Shown here in pieces: positions 9,340 through 19,862 of a stretch of 33,515 nt of DNA. Source of the stretch: Cylindrobasidium torrendii FP15055 ss-10 (lineage: Eukaryota > Basidiomycota > Agaricomycetes > Agaricales > Physalacriaceae); the NCBI GenBank assembly GCA_000934385.1, contig KN880688.1, positions 1 to 33,515 on the forward strand, written 5' to 3'. How positions within the stretch are numbered: position 1 is the first letter of the stretch; the number at the start of each line of letters is the position of its first letter. Under the pieces are notes generated by a model, which saw only the letters and a program-made list of their open reading frames with translations, did no database searches and was not told the DNA's origin. The translations under genes and the position numbers were made by a program.

Positions 9340-10466
9340 GTGCGCACTCAGATTTTCTCGCACATCAGCTACCTTCTCACGGATCGTTGAACTGTCAGAT
9401 TACCCGTGAAGAATGCATAGTCAAGGACATGGTCGTTCGTGGTCGATTCCGCTGTACCGGCGGAAGCCCCGCCCGAACTCAATTTAAAATCCCTGGCAAA
9501 ATTATGCCCTTTTTCCATATAATCTTACACCTGTGTTTTACCTTCCTCGATTCACCGAAGTCTCTCGATTTCCTGGCTTTATTTCCGGTATCACTTCAAT
9601 GGACATTGCGTGTCGCGCGCACGCCGCCGCAAACCCTGTGTGCCCGACGCATGCTCTGAGTACGAATCTGTATCATTTCCCCAAATGGAACCTCCAAACG
9701 CCGCGGGCGTGGGTCCGTACCTCATTTAATTATGGGGTAATACTTCCGACTTAACATGAAAGCAGATGAAAGCCAACAGTCTCGAGTAAGGCGTATGTCG
9801 CTTAAAGCATCGAAGTGGCCATATTTTTAACAGCGTTTTCATTATACTTATATGTGAGAATCCACAGACAACGCACTCATGAGTGCAATTAGCTCAAAAA
9901 AGAAGAGACGAACGTGACTTGTCTCATGAAGTTCGCTGATCGAGGCGCTCCGGGGAGGCGGGCGCAAATCGAGGGTGGGCGCTGTGCTACCTTGAATCGC
10001 AAAATGGCATAGTCTGTCATGGGGAATTCCTGTGGAATGTACCGTTATAATTAGGAGTGTGCATGCGATACGTCGGTTCGTGAGCCTCTGATATTGGTGT
10101 CCCTGGGCGTTAGCGCTGGTGTCAGGTTCGTAATTTTGCCCGCATCGTGTTATTTCAGAGCCCAGCCTGTTCAATTGTTTTCTCTATAGTAAAGAAGGAA
10201 ACAGCGATGCTAGCGCCCGTCGTATACGTGAATAGAATCAAAGGCCAACATCCTCGCGCACTTGTAGTTTCAATGGGCGCCAAATTGGGTAGCTCCTTTG
10301 CACATAATGGAAGGCCTTCCCATCTGCTAGTTGTTGCTTGCGCGGACCGAACTCGAGGCGCGGGTGAATGCAAGCTCGGAATATAATGATGGTCGAACGA
10401 CGAACAGAGTGGGAGAGTTGATCGGAAGGAGTTTGATCCCAGCCTTCGTCTACCACCGTCTCAGCA
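9340..10466. other. Spacer, 1.1 kb, no gene seen
   Basis: Short overlapping open frames on both strands show no family resemblance or intron structure. The part nearest 10466 is presumably the Coa6 promoter; no TATA box is evident there. Confidence 0.6.
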
Positions 10467-10822
10467 ATGTGGCCCTTCAGCTCATCGAAAAGCAGCAGCG
10501 CCGAGGCTGCCGCGCACCCGCCTCTTCGGAACGAACGGAAACAGTGCTGGGAGTCTCGGGACGCGTATTTCGCGTGTTTGGATCGCGCCGGTGTAGTGCA
10601 AGCGGGGACAGAGCAAGGCGGCGCATGTAAAGCCGAAAGCTCAGCATATGGAAAGAATTGTGCACAGAGTTGGGTGCGTGATCCGTGTCTGAGCTTTGGA
10701 TGTCCCTCAAACCAGACGGGGGTGTGCAGATCGACTACTTCAACCAGCGCAGAATCTTGGCAGAAGCGCAGAAGCAACGGTTAGCGTCCGCAAAGGCGCA
10801 GAACGAGGGAGCGCGCCGATAG
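10467..10822 (+). CDS. COA6: Cytochrome c oxidase assembly factor Coa6
   Basis: Family role: Coa6 is a small twin-cysteine protein of the mitochondrial intermembrane space that helps deliver copper to Cox2. Exons are 10467-10673 and 10730-10822 (TAG), 300 nt in all, 99 residues; the 56-nt intron lies between SW and IDYFNQRR. The N-terminus MWPFSSSKSS is typical of fungal Coa6. The cysteine signature is intact: CWESRDAYFAC (C-X9-C) and CKAESSAYGKNC (C-X10-C), the arrangement of the COX6B/Coa6 family. Import would use the Mia40 disulfide relay, so no presequence is expected or seen. It ends in a charged helix (QRRILAEAQKQRLASAKAQN). Confidence 0.93.
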
Positions 10823-11060
10823 ACCGAGTTGAATTCCATATCTTCCAATCCATTCCGCGCACCCGAAATGCATTCGCGATTCCTGCTTGTCCCCATTCCA
10901 CTTTCCATACTGCTGGCTATGGCCCATCATCTTAGACTGTCCTTTGCGGAGCATAGAGACAGGTCTCAAGTTACATTGCCGGCTGATTGTTAGGTCCAAC
11001 AGGAGTACCCTCTGAGAATACATGGGTCCGATACGCAGGGGGCGATCGTCCTGTCTCCCT

Positions 11061-11068
11061 TATAAGAG
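11061..11068 (+). promoter_or_regulatory. TATA box of the 11118 gene
   Basis: TATAAGAG, 50 bp before the ATG at 11118. It decides the start: an in-frame ATG at 11022 lies upstream of this box. Confidence 0.55.
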
Positions 11069-11117
11069 TGAACACACGGAGCAGTTATTGGCAGCCTCAC
11101 TCGTCTCACCCACAACG

Positions 11118-11966
11118 ATGCAGCAAACAAAAGGGCGCATGGGTTATTCCGACTTCTTCGCATCAGGACTCCGCTCTGTGTTGAAGCGGGGAAACAAGCG
11201 CGCCCATGCAAGGGGCCTCTTCGACTCTCCTCCATCCAGTCCGCTTGGCCGTTCGTTCAAATCTCCAGCTACCCACGCAAGTCAAGATCAGCCTTCTGTC
11301 AGCCGCTTGTCGTTCTCCTACAAACGTACGAGCAGGACGGCCATGCCTGACAAACAGAGACGACGGGAGTCCTTCGTCGACTTTTCGTCTCAGCTGCTCG
11401 GCCGCCTCTCGAATGCAAAAAGCTCCCATAAGCGATCAACTTCGCTTTCGTCCTTGACGCGGCCAGCCTCTCCCCCGCCCCAACTAGACGTGTGGATCAC
11501 CGAGGGTGGGCCCTTCAGCCTGTGAGTCCCAATTACGCTTCACCATCGTGGCAAGTCACAGACTATCTTTCCCAGCGCAAACACGGAAGCTGGAGAACAG
11601 CGCGTCCTGGATCCATTTGGGTCTTCGCCAGATGCTACCTCTATCTTCATCGACCTCATTCCACGCCCCACTATCGACATCTCTCACCAGGGCAAAGAGG
11701 GTTCCATCAGGGAATGTCAAGACCCCGTCTATTCGTTCTTATCCATGTCCAGCGAAAGCCTCGAACTCGGGCCTGCTCCATCGACAACGTTCGCCCACAG
11801 CAAATCAAAGTCGATTTCGTATCAGGACATGCCGTTGTCGCCTTTGGAAATGGAGGAAGAGGAGATGTGGACGTTCCACCTGGACTTCGTCGATGAGGAG
11901 GAAGAGGATTTGACGAACCGTATAGATTGGAGGAGTTTTCATGTCGATATTTTGCTTGATGAATAA
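11118..11966 (+). CDS. Hypothetical two-exon protein, basic N-terminus and acidic C-terminus
   Basis: Exons 11118-11521 and 11576-11966 (TAA) join in frame across a 54-nt intron with GTGAGT donor and TTTCCCAG acceptor, giving 264 residues. The intron and the TATA box 50 bp upstream support a real gene. Residues 1-125 are basic and Ser-rich (SYKRTSRTAMPDKQRRRESF; SSHKRSTSLSSLTRPASPPP). The C-terminal quarter is acidic, with EMEEEEMWTFHLDFVDEEEE near residues 225-245, and ends WRSFHVDILLDE. No signal peptide or membrane span is seen. I do not recognise the family. The conserved-looking WITEGGPFSL and VLDPFGSSPDATSIFIDL flank the splice site. Confidence 0.62.
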
Positions 11967-13682
11967 CGTTGATGAATTGGTTCGAATACACCTTATTTCG
12001 ATTCCCAATACAGGCGAGATCGTCATCCTCGTATGCAAAAAAATATCGCTTGAGTAGTATGGGGGCGGCCGATTCTGTCTACCCTTGTCTGAGCCGGTCC
12101 GACAAATTCCGTAGCAAGAAAGGAGTGAGCGACCACTCGAGGGGGTACGGGTCGGTGGCGTGGCCGCCGACTCGGCGATGGGTTGAATGTCTGACCTCTG
12201 GACTGGCGCCCGACATGGACGGCCGTATCACTCCTGCTTTCTTGGTCATTCTTCGCGATACTTCTTAATTGTCTCCACAATTTTCATGCGACGAAACTCG
12301 AGTGGCACCGGCAAATCGCGGCCTACATAGTTCCAGCCAATCCGGCATCGATCAAGCACAGTGACCTGAACTTGAGCAGATGATGAGTCCATTGCTCTTA
12401 AACAGGATGATGAAATGAGGCTGCCAGCATTAAGGACGCAATGTCTTGGTGGATATTAAGCATGTTATGTTAATCAGTACATGATTCTGTCCAAAATCTG
12501 TCCAGCCGTTTCGTCACGGTCCCACCGCGTCGGAACTTTTTATACGGCATGCGAAAATAACGAAGATAGAGTGTAAAGCTTTAATGGGACTTACTAGGGC
12601 TTGTGTATCATGCCAAAAAGCCGTCGAACATCACCAGTGCGTTGAGCAACACCCACCAGAACGGCCAGGACCGATTTCACGCGCAAAAAACAGCTGAAAC
12701 GCGACCGAAAACTGATACTTTTCTGCACGCATTTGGCACGCGCATATTGCACGAAACGTGAGATAGGCGTTTTCAGGCGATCAATACGCAATGAACACGC
12801 CGATTACAAGTTTTCAGAAGTCACAAAAGCATGGAATACTGGTAGTGTTCAACACGATTAATTCGAATTTTTCCGTATGGAAACGGTCCCACCCGTCGCG
12901 GTGACCGCATTATACAGTCACATAGCGGCCCCATATCGCAGATATCATCTTTTACATGTTTTTGAAAGTTTTAAAAATCCTAATAGTAGTTTTTGAAGCC
13001 CAATTAACACCTAGGCGACTGTACGGGTTGGCCACAATTTCGCCGATCATCTCTGGAGCAAAGTGCATTTTTGATGACTCAATGCTGGGAAGTAAAACTC
13101 CTAGAAATCTGCATAATATTGACTCGTATTTCTCATAGATTTTTTGGACCTAAGATGGTGCGAAAAAATTACTTTGGCGAAACCGAGGGCCATCATGAAT
13201 GCCCATCTGTTGAATGGGTTCATCCGCCGATTGTGCACGACCTCCGGATAATGCCACCCGTACCAGTAAAGCCAGATACCACTTCATCGAATCCTCTAGT
13301 AGTGCACACTTTGTTCGAGCTAGAGGTCATCAGTGGCGCGGTTCGCGGTCACGAGTCCATTTCGCCTTATTTGGCGCGTCAAACTCAATTGTCTTGCCAT
13401 CCGTTTTTCATACTTTGGGTCCCGCTCTACTATCTCAGCGCCGAGAAATACTCCCCAATCGCACTGTCCTGGTGTAAACTCTGGGAGAACATGGTAGATG
13501 GCCCACGGCTGGATCAACGTCAACACCCAAGTCTGCGAGAACAAAATCATCTATGTTCACCAACTACTAGGGAACAGGTATTAGTGTATCATAATCCTTG
13601 TTTTGCGCCGATGTAAGATTAGTCATCGCCTCATAAATACGCGTCTCCTTTTCATCCTCCTTAGATAGTGGTAATGATATGC
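11967..13682. other. Spacer, 1.7 kb, partly A+T-rich
   Basis: No gene is recognised. Bases about 12480-13160 look A+T-richer than the genes, with runs such as TTTTTGAAAGTTTTAAAAAT, and contain two related GC-rich blocks (ACGGTCCCACCGCG near 12518 and ACGGTCCCACCCGTCG near 12884). A plus-strand open frame at 13071-13616 and a minus-strand one at 13320-13550 overlap and match nothing I know. Confidence 0.55.
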
Positions 13683-14701
13683 CTATTGCGCCTTCGCCTT
13701 CATCGCTGCCCTCGCCTCAATCAAGGGGTCCATGTACGCCTCCGGTTGCTTGTAGCTGTTCCCTACACGGTCCGCCCAGGTGAAGTACTGCCCATAGTTG
13801 ACGGTGAAGTACATGTGGTGCAATGTGTGGTGAGCGGGACCGTTAATAATCGACTCTAGTGGGTGGCCGACGATCATGTCGGAATCGTGGATGAGGATGG
13901 ACCAGAAGTTCACGAAGCCGAAGAGGCCAAGGAACGTGAGACGGTGCATCGGGAACAGGAAGACGAAGAGGTGATATGGCACAGATTGGAGATATCCGTC
14001 CATGGGGTGGAACGCGTGCGAAGAGAAGGGTGAAGGAACTGCGAAATTCATAAGCACGCAAACAGAGGGTGAGATGGAAGGCAACGTACTGATCCACTTG
14101 TGATGGAGTTTGTGGCAGTGCTTGTAGAGCGCGGGATGATGTTCAAGACGATGTACCCAGTAAATGCAGAAGTCCGTGAAAAGCAAGAATCTGTTCAAGG
14201 TCAGTGTGATGGTCGGGGGGAACTTGGACGAAGCGGGACATACAGAGGGACGCTGCAAATAAGCCATGCATAGCCATATGTGTCCAGGCCATCATACAAC
14301 TTGCTGTATCCGTGGATATGCCCCATGAACCACGGCAGGGTTAAGAGGGTCATCCCAGGGAACGCCTTCAAGCTGCACATAATCTCCTTCCGGACTTGAT
14401 TCTTCAAAAATTTCGGATGGTTCATGATGTCGTGGTCGAATATCCATTGATATGATGCCCATGCTGTGGTGAAATACAACAAGTTGATCCCGAGCAGGGT
14501 GAGGACAGATACAGAAATGAGTTGCCGTGGGATGTAGTCGCGCGGCCAAGCAGAAACGACTGTTGTTGTCGCGTTCGTCAATGCTGTTGCAGCCGAGGTG
14601 GAGATGTTGGCTGCGGCAGGTGCATCAAGATGCAAAGGAAGGACATTCGCCCAAACCTTGTCGAGCAAGTATGAATCCGCGATGTCGAGTACAAAATCCA
14701 T
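13683..14701 (-). CDS. ERG3: C-5 sterol desaturase (ergosterol biosynthesis)
   Basis: Family role: Erg3 is an ER membrane di-iron oxygenase that introduces the C5-6 double bond in episterol, near the end of ergosterol synthesis. Exons on the minus strand: 14701-14244, 14190-14090, 14038-13683 (TAG); 915 nt, 304 residues. All three histidine boxes are present: HRLEHH, HKLHH and HHTLHH, within the family blocks FTDFCIYWVHRLEHH and INGPAHHTLHHMYF. Hydrophobic spans near residues 55-80 (LISVSVLTLLGINLLYFTTA) and in LLTLPWF, and FLFPMHRLTFLGLFGFVNFW, are membrane helices. The substrate-side block SSHAFHPMDGYLQSVPYH is intact. Length is slightly short compared with yeast but usual for basidiomycetes. 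It should be a functional enzyme, relevant to azole response in fungi. Confidence 0.96.
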
Positions 14702-15296
14702 GGTTGATTATGGCCGTATGGCTACTCTTGCTTGGGAGGCGGGCCGGGACACAGGTAGGAGGAGGAGGGATGGTGGTTGTTCAAAGCAAAACAACGAACG
14801 CTTATAATATCCCACGGCGCGAAATTAAAGTCGACCCACCTCGGAATAAAAACTCACGAGCGCCGGCCGGGCCGATCGAGCCTGGTCAACGCGCTCAATC
14901 CAGAACCATTGTCGTTAGTGTCCAGAAGGGGCGGGAGTCTGCATGCTTGAAAGAGGAATATGTCGTACGAGCCCCCATATTGAGCACTTCCAAGCCGTCA
15001 ACTTCACTCTGGATATGTGTGGCGCTTGTCCTGCGTAATGACTCTCTACTAATCAACATTCACCGGCATGGGCTCCTGTTCAACGTGAAAGAAATGACCA
15101 CGAGTACGCGCGGAGGCGGGCGACACAACGAGGAGGTTGAGTGATTCAGTCAGTCGAAGACAAGTTCGCACTGGAACGCTCTGAGCCAGACTCATGGGTA
15201 ACGACTTGACCTCGGAAGAGATCATCCTGAGGTTGTCACTGTCAGTGAAAGAGTCCTTCCTGGCCCGTTTATACATTCCCAAGTACGATATTAACT
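14702..15296. other. ERG3 upstream region, 595 bp
   Basis: No gene is seen. On the minus strand ATATTATAAG lies near 14801-14812, about 100 bp before the ERG3 start, and is a plausible TATA box. The plus-strand open frame 14527-15144 mainly crosses ERG3 antisense and is not supported. Confidence 0.5.
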
Positions 15297-16659
15297 TTAA
15301 ATAACAATGGCAACCACCAAAAGTATAACCAGGATAAGTATCAGTCCCATCACACACCATCCACTCCCGCTTGCCTCTGTATCTCGGGCAAACTTACGCA
15401 GGCGTCGAAGGGACGACTCTAATCGACCAGAGGTCGAGTCGACATCCTGTTCTAGGTCTGTAAGGAGCCTGGGTTATGGAGTCAGTGAATGCGGAGCACG
15501 TAAATCTTGAATGACCCAGGACTCACTCATTGTGTACTGCAATCTCCTCCCCCATCAATCCTGCCTGTCTCGCAAGTCCTCTGAGCGTCCCAGCGATAGT
15601 ATCCATCGTCCGGTCCTGCTCTTGCATCAACAGAGCCTCTTCATCTCTTGCCCAAGCAGCTTCGTCTGCGTTGGAGTCTTCCGCAGGGAAGCCCGAGTCT
15701 ACGTGAGGGTTAGTGGATGCTGAAGCGCTGAAGAGGTCGATGTTGGCCAGGAAGATGGCTTCCACTTACCCATCCCGTATGGCTCGTGGCCGCGTCTAGG
15801 ACTCGCAAACGGATTCGCATACTCTCTTTCCCCCTTCCCCGCAAGACCCGTAGAGTGGGGTGTGAAAGGGGAGCGCAAACCGTCGTCTTGCAGCATCGTA
15901 TCGTCGCGAAACCTAGGCGAGTAGGCGCTGCTCGTGAGTGGGTCTCTTTCCAGTCCAACGTTTTGGGCAAACGGGGATGCTGGCGAGAATGGCGACGGTG
16001 AATATGCACTACCATCGTATGCTTCTGAGCCAGAACGAGAAGTCAAGGGACCACCCATGTCTGCTCGTATGGTCTACTACCCAGGAGGTGATTGAGCAAG
16101 TGGTAATAAGGGCGAGTTTGGGGGATTGGGAATAGACAAAAACAAGTACCGCTAACCTGTATCTCGCGTCGTACGCGCTCGACATATCTCCGCCGCTCCC
16201 ACACCTCATCTCGCGTCACACCATAGCTGGAACGCAAATGAGATTTGGACTTCGCACTAGACAGGAAGAGAATGGCTGGGAACTGACGTACGCTGACGGA
16301 GATTCTTCCACAGCACGCACGCTCAAATCTAGTTCATCGACATCGGCGTCGAGCGCGGTCAGCGCAGCTTTAAGCTGAAGGAAGGTTCAGTGACTGCAAA
16401 CGTAAGTAGAACAGAGAGCATGGGAAAGTTCAATGTTGGTTCTTCATATGAGTTATTCATGAACGTATGCGGCTTTCGAGCACAGCTAGAGTAGGTTTGG
16501 AATCATTGAACGAACCTCATTTCTTGCCCAGCCCAATTCCTCTCCGTCAACGGACTGCATTGCGCGTATGCGCACAAACGATGCGCGTAGTTGACCTGCA
16601 CTTGCGAGCGCACTATCAATTTCGGCTCGGACAGCATTGTATGGATCTTCCTCGGACAT
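15297..16659 (-). CDS. TLG1: Tlg1/syntaxin-6-type Qc-SNARE
   Basis: Family role: Tlg1/syntaxin-6 is a tail-anchored SNARE for fusion of endosome-derived vesicles with the trans-Golgi. Six exons on the minus strand: 16659-16516, 16374-16292, 16226-16150, 16060-15770, 15698-15527, 15468-15297 (TAA); 939 nt, 312 residues. The N-terminus (MSEEDPYNAVRAEIDSALAS, then ELGWARNELKAAL and SYGVTRDEVWERRRYVERVR-like sequence) matches the syntaxin-6 Habc domain. A Ser/Pro-rich linker encoded by exon 4 follows. The SNARE motif runs from ALLMQEQDRTMDTIAGTLRG to RLESSLRRLRKF. The C-terminal anchor is WCVMGLILILVILLVVAIVI. At the central zero layer His replaces the usual Gln. The exon 3 donor is chosen at 16149 (GTACTT) because the nearby GTTAGC breaks the frame. 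Confidence 0.9.
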
Positions 16660-16907
16660 CATCCTTGCAGTAGATGGACCACACGATTTGGGCGGTAGCC
16701 TGAGTTGGCCCTAGATGGGGGGTGGTGCCAATCCGCTTCTTTTGCTGTTATGTATGAGAGTGCGGCAGCGGCAAGCGAGGATATCCAGAGAATAAGAGAA
16801 GGAGTGTGTAGAACAGACGGCAAGGATGGAAGGCAAAGCAAGAGCACGTCACGGCGCAGCTGCTGAGAACGGGTCATAGGTCCCGGAGTTGCACGTGGCA
16901 TCCGTAA
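16660..16907. promoter_or_regulatory. 248-bp divergent promoter region (Tlg1-like SNARE / uL16m)
   Basis: The two start codons face away from each other across 248 bp. No TATA box stands out. The region presumably serves both genes. Confidence 0.5.
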
Positions 16908-18027
16908 ATGTTCTCTCTCACGGCCAACGTCTTCCGGCGGCCTACATCGACGCGTGGGTTCGCGAGCGCCGCGCTCTCCAGCATCGGCGGGTCAAACGGC
17001 GGTGTCCTCTCAGCGCTGTCAAGCCGCGTCGGTCTTCCCAGCGGCCTCGGCAAAGCACCCACAAGCATCCTTCGCACTCCAGCCTCCGCGCGCTTCCGAG
17101 GTGCTCTCGCACCAAGACAGGTCAAGTACGTGAAACGGCACAAGGGCGTCATTCCAATTCCGGTGGGGGGCTCGGTGAGAGGGACAACACTGAAGTTTGG
17201 AGAGTTTGGCATTCGCATCATTGGTGAGCATTCTTTGCCTTTGCTAAATGACTATTCCGCCTTCGGGGTGAAGGGGCCAGTCTGCACACGGTGCTGCCTT
17301 AGTCGTGGCAGATGCAGCCACTCCTAGGCTTTTTCAAGCAGAGCGGTGCCCTGCGGTCATTTTAAATGGCTCGCCATGAATTTCTGTGTGCACCAGAATG
17401 CTTGCTATTTCTCCTCCAGTATTACCGAATTTCCTTCTCGTACTTACCAAGCACTTCCTTAGAAAATGGCCAGCGTCTATCCGCCAAGCAGCTCACAACC
17501 GCCGAAGATGCCATCAAGCGCAAGTTGAAGGCGTTCAAGGGCGCGCGCGTCTTTTTGCGCTGCTTCCCGGATATTCCTGTGTGTATCAAAGGAAATGAGA
17601 CTCGTATGGGTAAAGGAAAAGGAACGTTTGAATATTGGGCAACACGGTGAGCACGCTCTTGGCTGGTGGGCTACAACATTATCTGACTGGCGTGTTTAGA
17701 CTTCCTGTCGGTCGCGTAATATTCGAAATAGCTGGCGCACCAGGCTCGCCAATCCGCGCTGAGCTTGCCAAAGAAAGTACGCATTTTCCATTGCTTCAGT
17801 CATCCCTCAAGGCTTACAATTTCCCCACCACTCCAGTCCTTCGCATTGCGTCCTCGAAGCTTCCCTGTAAGATGGAGTTCATCACTCCATCTACACCCCC
17901 TCGGTTGGGTCGCATCCTTGTGCGTGATGCCCCGACGCCTGTTACTGGCGTTGCAAGCATACGGCCTGGCACTGTTCCAGGACAAATGACTGGTCATGCC
18001 GAGGTGCCCGTTGAAGTGACACTCTGA
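16908..18027 (+). CDS. MRPL16: Mitochondrial large-subunit ribosomal protein uL16m
   Basis: Component of the 54S mitochondrial ribosome; bacterial uL16 lies near the A-site tRNA and the peptidyl transferase centre. Exons 16908-17223, 17463-17646, 17700-17776, 17837-18027 (TGA) give 768 nt, 255 residues. The N-terminus [20 protein letters not shown] is a mitochondrial presequence. The conserved core includes [20 protein letters not shown], then [13 protein letters not shown] and [20 protein letters not shown], followed by [14 protein letters not shown] and [16 protein letters not shown] tail of about 45 residues ([20 protein letters not shown] onward) extends past the bacterial core. The first intron is long for this locus (239 nt), the others about 55 nt. 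Confidence 0.95.
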
Positions 18028-18313
18028 GCGTATGGTACCAAGCGGGATACTAGCGGTGAAATCTCCCACTACGTATCAACGTATACAGATCCAGAGGTCG
18101 ACCATGGCTCTTTACTCTCGAAATGACAGCCATTACATCCTGCACATAGCAGCCACCTTGAACGCTCCCAAAGCTATATCTTCAGTGCGATCGTCACTCG
18201 ATATTCTGGCTCAGTGCCCTAATTTCTCCTTCGAGGTTCACTCTTGCGTCCGCGTCAGGGAGTCTCACGCTGCATGAACTTCAAGATCTATGTTCACCAC
18301 CTAAAATGAAATC

Positions 18314-18346
18314 ACCTAACAGTGGCATAGATGGAGACTGTTAGGT
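18314..18346. repeat. Perfect inverted repeat, 10-bp arms
   Basis: ACCTAACAGT (18314-18323) and ACTGTTAGGT (18337-18346) flank a 13-nt loop, about 290 bp after the uL16m stop. It could form an RNA hairpin or be an excision footprint. There is no T-run. Confidence 0.5.
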
Positions 18347-18394
18347 CCATTTCTCTGTCAAGGGACTTCTGCACGACTTCTATCGACTAAGAAC

Positions 18395-18790
18395 TCAAAG
18401 ACATCGCAGCTTCAGGATGCCAGTTGCGGTGTCGACCCGGTATAAAGACCCCAATGCACCTTCCCGTACAAATGCAACGGGATCCACCGGTGACTTGGAT
18501 TGTACATAAAACTCTTCTATATCAGATTTTTCAGTCGCCGTAATATCATCGGTGTATAGAACCGCCCATATCTTGTTGACCGCTGAACAAGAATGAAGCC
18601 ACCGAGATAGTTCACTCCAGGCTGCGAGAGCAGCAGTGATTGAGTTGAAAGACCGGAATTTCCCATTCAAATCTTGGAGGCATCTCAGAGCCTGGAACCC
18701 CAGATGCAATAGAGATTACACCGCCGTGTGGCACACACCGACGATGGGTAGTTTAGGTCTCGCCATTGCTCGTCCAAGCCCAGATGTGGA
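18395..18790 (-). pseudogene. Possible frameshifted viroplasmin/RNase H N-terminal-like relic
   Basis: The minus strand reads, in different frames, VGVCHTAV, then ISIASGVPG, then KFRSFNSITAALAAWSEL. Together these resemble the pattern G(V/I)F.TW...V.GVPG....F.SF..A..AW of the small fungal viroplasmin/RNase H N-terminal-like domains common as repeats in agaric genomes. A stop and frame changes separate the pieces. The open part (18395-18709) continues for about 70 residues with no known match. The resemblance is weak and from memory of the domain pattern, so this may be chance. Confidence 0.25.
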
Positions 18791-19535
18791 TGCGGGTTGA
18801 TAACGTCGAATAATTACAGATATTTTGGGGTTACCACTTCATATACACCTTTTCTACGGCCTACCAGAAATGGATTTCTCAACCTGCAGCGGCCTTACTG
18901 CCGAGGATCTGATTTTTTTATACCCGCGGACCAAGACCGTCGACCAGAACCGTGCTCCGGGCACTGGTGTGGGCGACACGCGAGTAAAATCTGACGGCGC
19001 CGGCGTGAAATCGGTGTGAAATCCACCTGGAATCGAGTTGTGCTCTGTGACTTTGAGGCACAATGAGATTATGTGTATTGCCGAGCGTCGATGAATTTGT
19101 CATCACGAACATACATTTCCCAACATGGAAACTTGACCGCGCTACATCCGCTAAGCTTGGGAGCAGCCTTGGTGATTGTGTAAAGACCGCCTCATAACTC
19201 AGGCATATAATTCAGCGCTGATCGTAACATTGACGACTTGGGTCGTCGTAATAAGGGTTGCATGCCGACCAAATGAGCAGGCTGACGGCGCAATGAACAA
19301 GATGGGGAATGGACTTCCTATTTAATATGTTACGACAAGAAAGTGCCAATACTCTCAGACCGCCTGAGCACTGAAAATTTTTGAGAAAACGGACGGAGAT
19401 TCCCTCAGATTGTCCAAGATCGCGGTCAATAAATCTACTATGGCTACCATCGTTCGAGTTCTCGACTCACATTGAAAAAGGTCACGGTACTAGGTTCGGA
19501 TGCTCAGGTTTTCCGCTTGGGCATAAAAGAAATTG

Positions 19536-19543
19536 TATATAAG
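19536..19543 (+). promoter_or_regulatory. Strong TATA box upstream of the dynein light chain gene
   Basis: TATATAAG lies 320 bp before the ATG at 19863. Within 20 bp follows ATG 19563, which opens a 12-codon frame (upstream ORF or chance). A start site here would give a long 5' leader; a different promoter nearer the gene cannot be excluded. Confidence 0.35.
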
Positions 19544-19862
19544 AGCTCCATTCTCCTCGTAAATGAAGTCTATGCATTGCTTTGTCTGTCGTCGTTGATG
19601 TGTTGCAGGCAAGGATTAAAGACCGAAGAATTCAATTGTTGAGAGGCAGTCCGCTGGTGGCATGGGTCATCGGGTTTCAAACGCCGCCTCTGGGAATACG
19701 AGGGATTCGCACTATGTTGAAGACGTACTTCATCCACGGTGGCAACCGATATCTTGAAAGCAGCTAGCCTCCAGGTTATCGGGTTATCCATTAGCGCGAT
19801 CGATCAAAAATATTGCCCTCAATCCGGAAACCTAACCCTAGCTACTGGACCTTGCTCGAACC

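Larger units (their letters stand above)
18028..19862. other. Spacer, 1.8 kb, with a possible decayed relic
   Basis: No intact gene is recognised. It contains a perfect 10-bp hairpin (18314-18346), a minus-strand relic (18395-18790, separate entry) and a strong TATATAAG at 19536-19543. The plus-strand frames at 18797-19019 are short and unsupported. Confidence 0.5.

Noticed and set aside
13071..13616. 181-codon plus-strand open frame before ERG3
   Set aside because: No recognisable family, atypical composition (many Cys, His, Trp), no promoter signal, and an equally open minus frame overlaps it.
14527..15144. 205-codon plus-strand open frame
   Set aside because: Its first part is antisense to ERG3 exon 1 and the rest has no motifs.
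16151..16156. GTTAGC as donor of Tlg1 exon 3
   Set aside because: It leaves the total coding length out of frame; the GTACTT donor seven bases downstream restores it.
18854..19063. Overlapping open frames on both strands near 18.8-19.1 kb
   Set aside because: All are 65-70 codons, without motifs or promoter, and mutually overlapping.
19829..19843. CCTAACCCTA, resembling a telomeric repeat unit
   Set aside because: Only about one and a half units; chance is sufficient.
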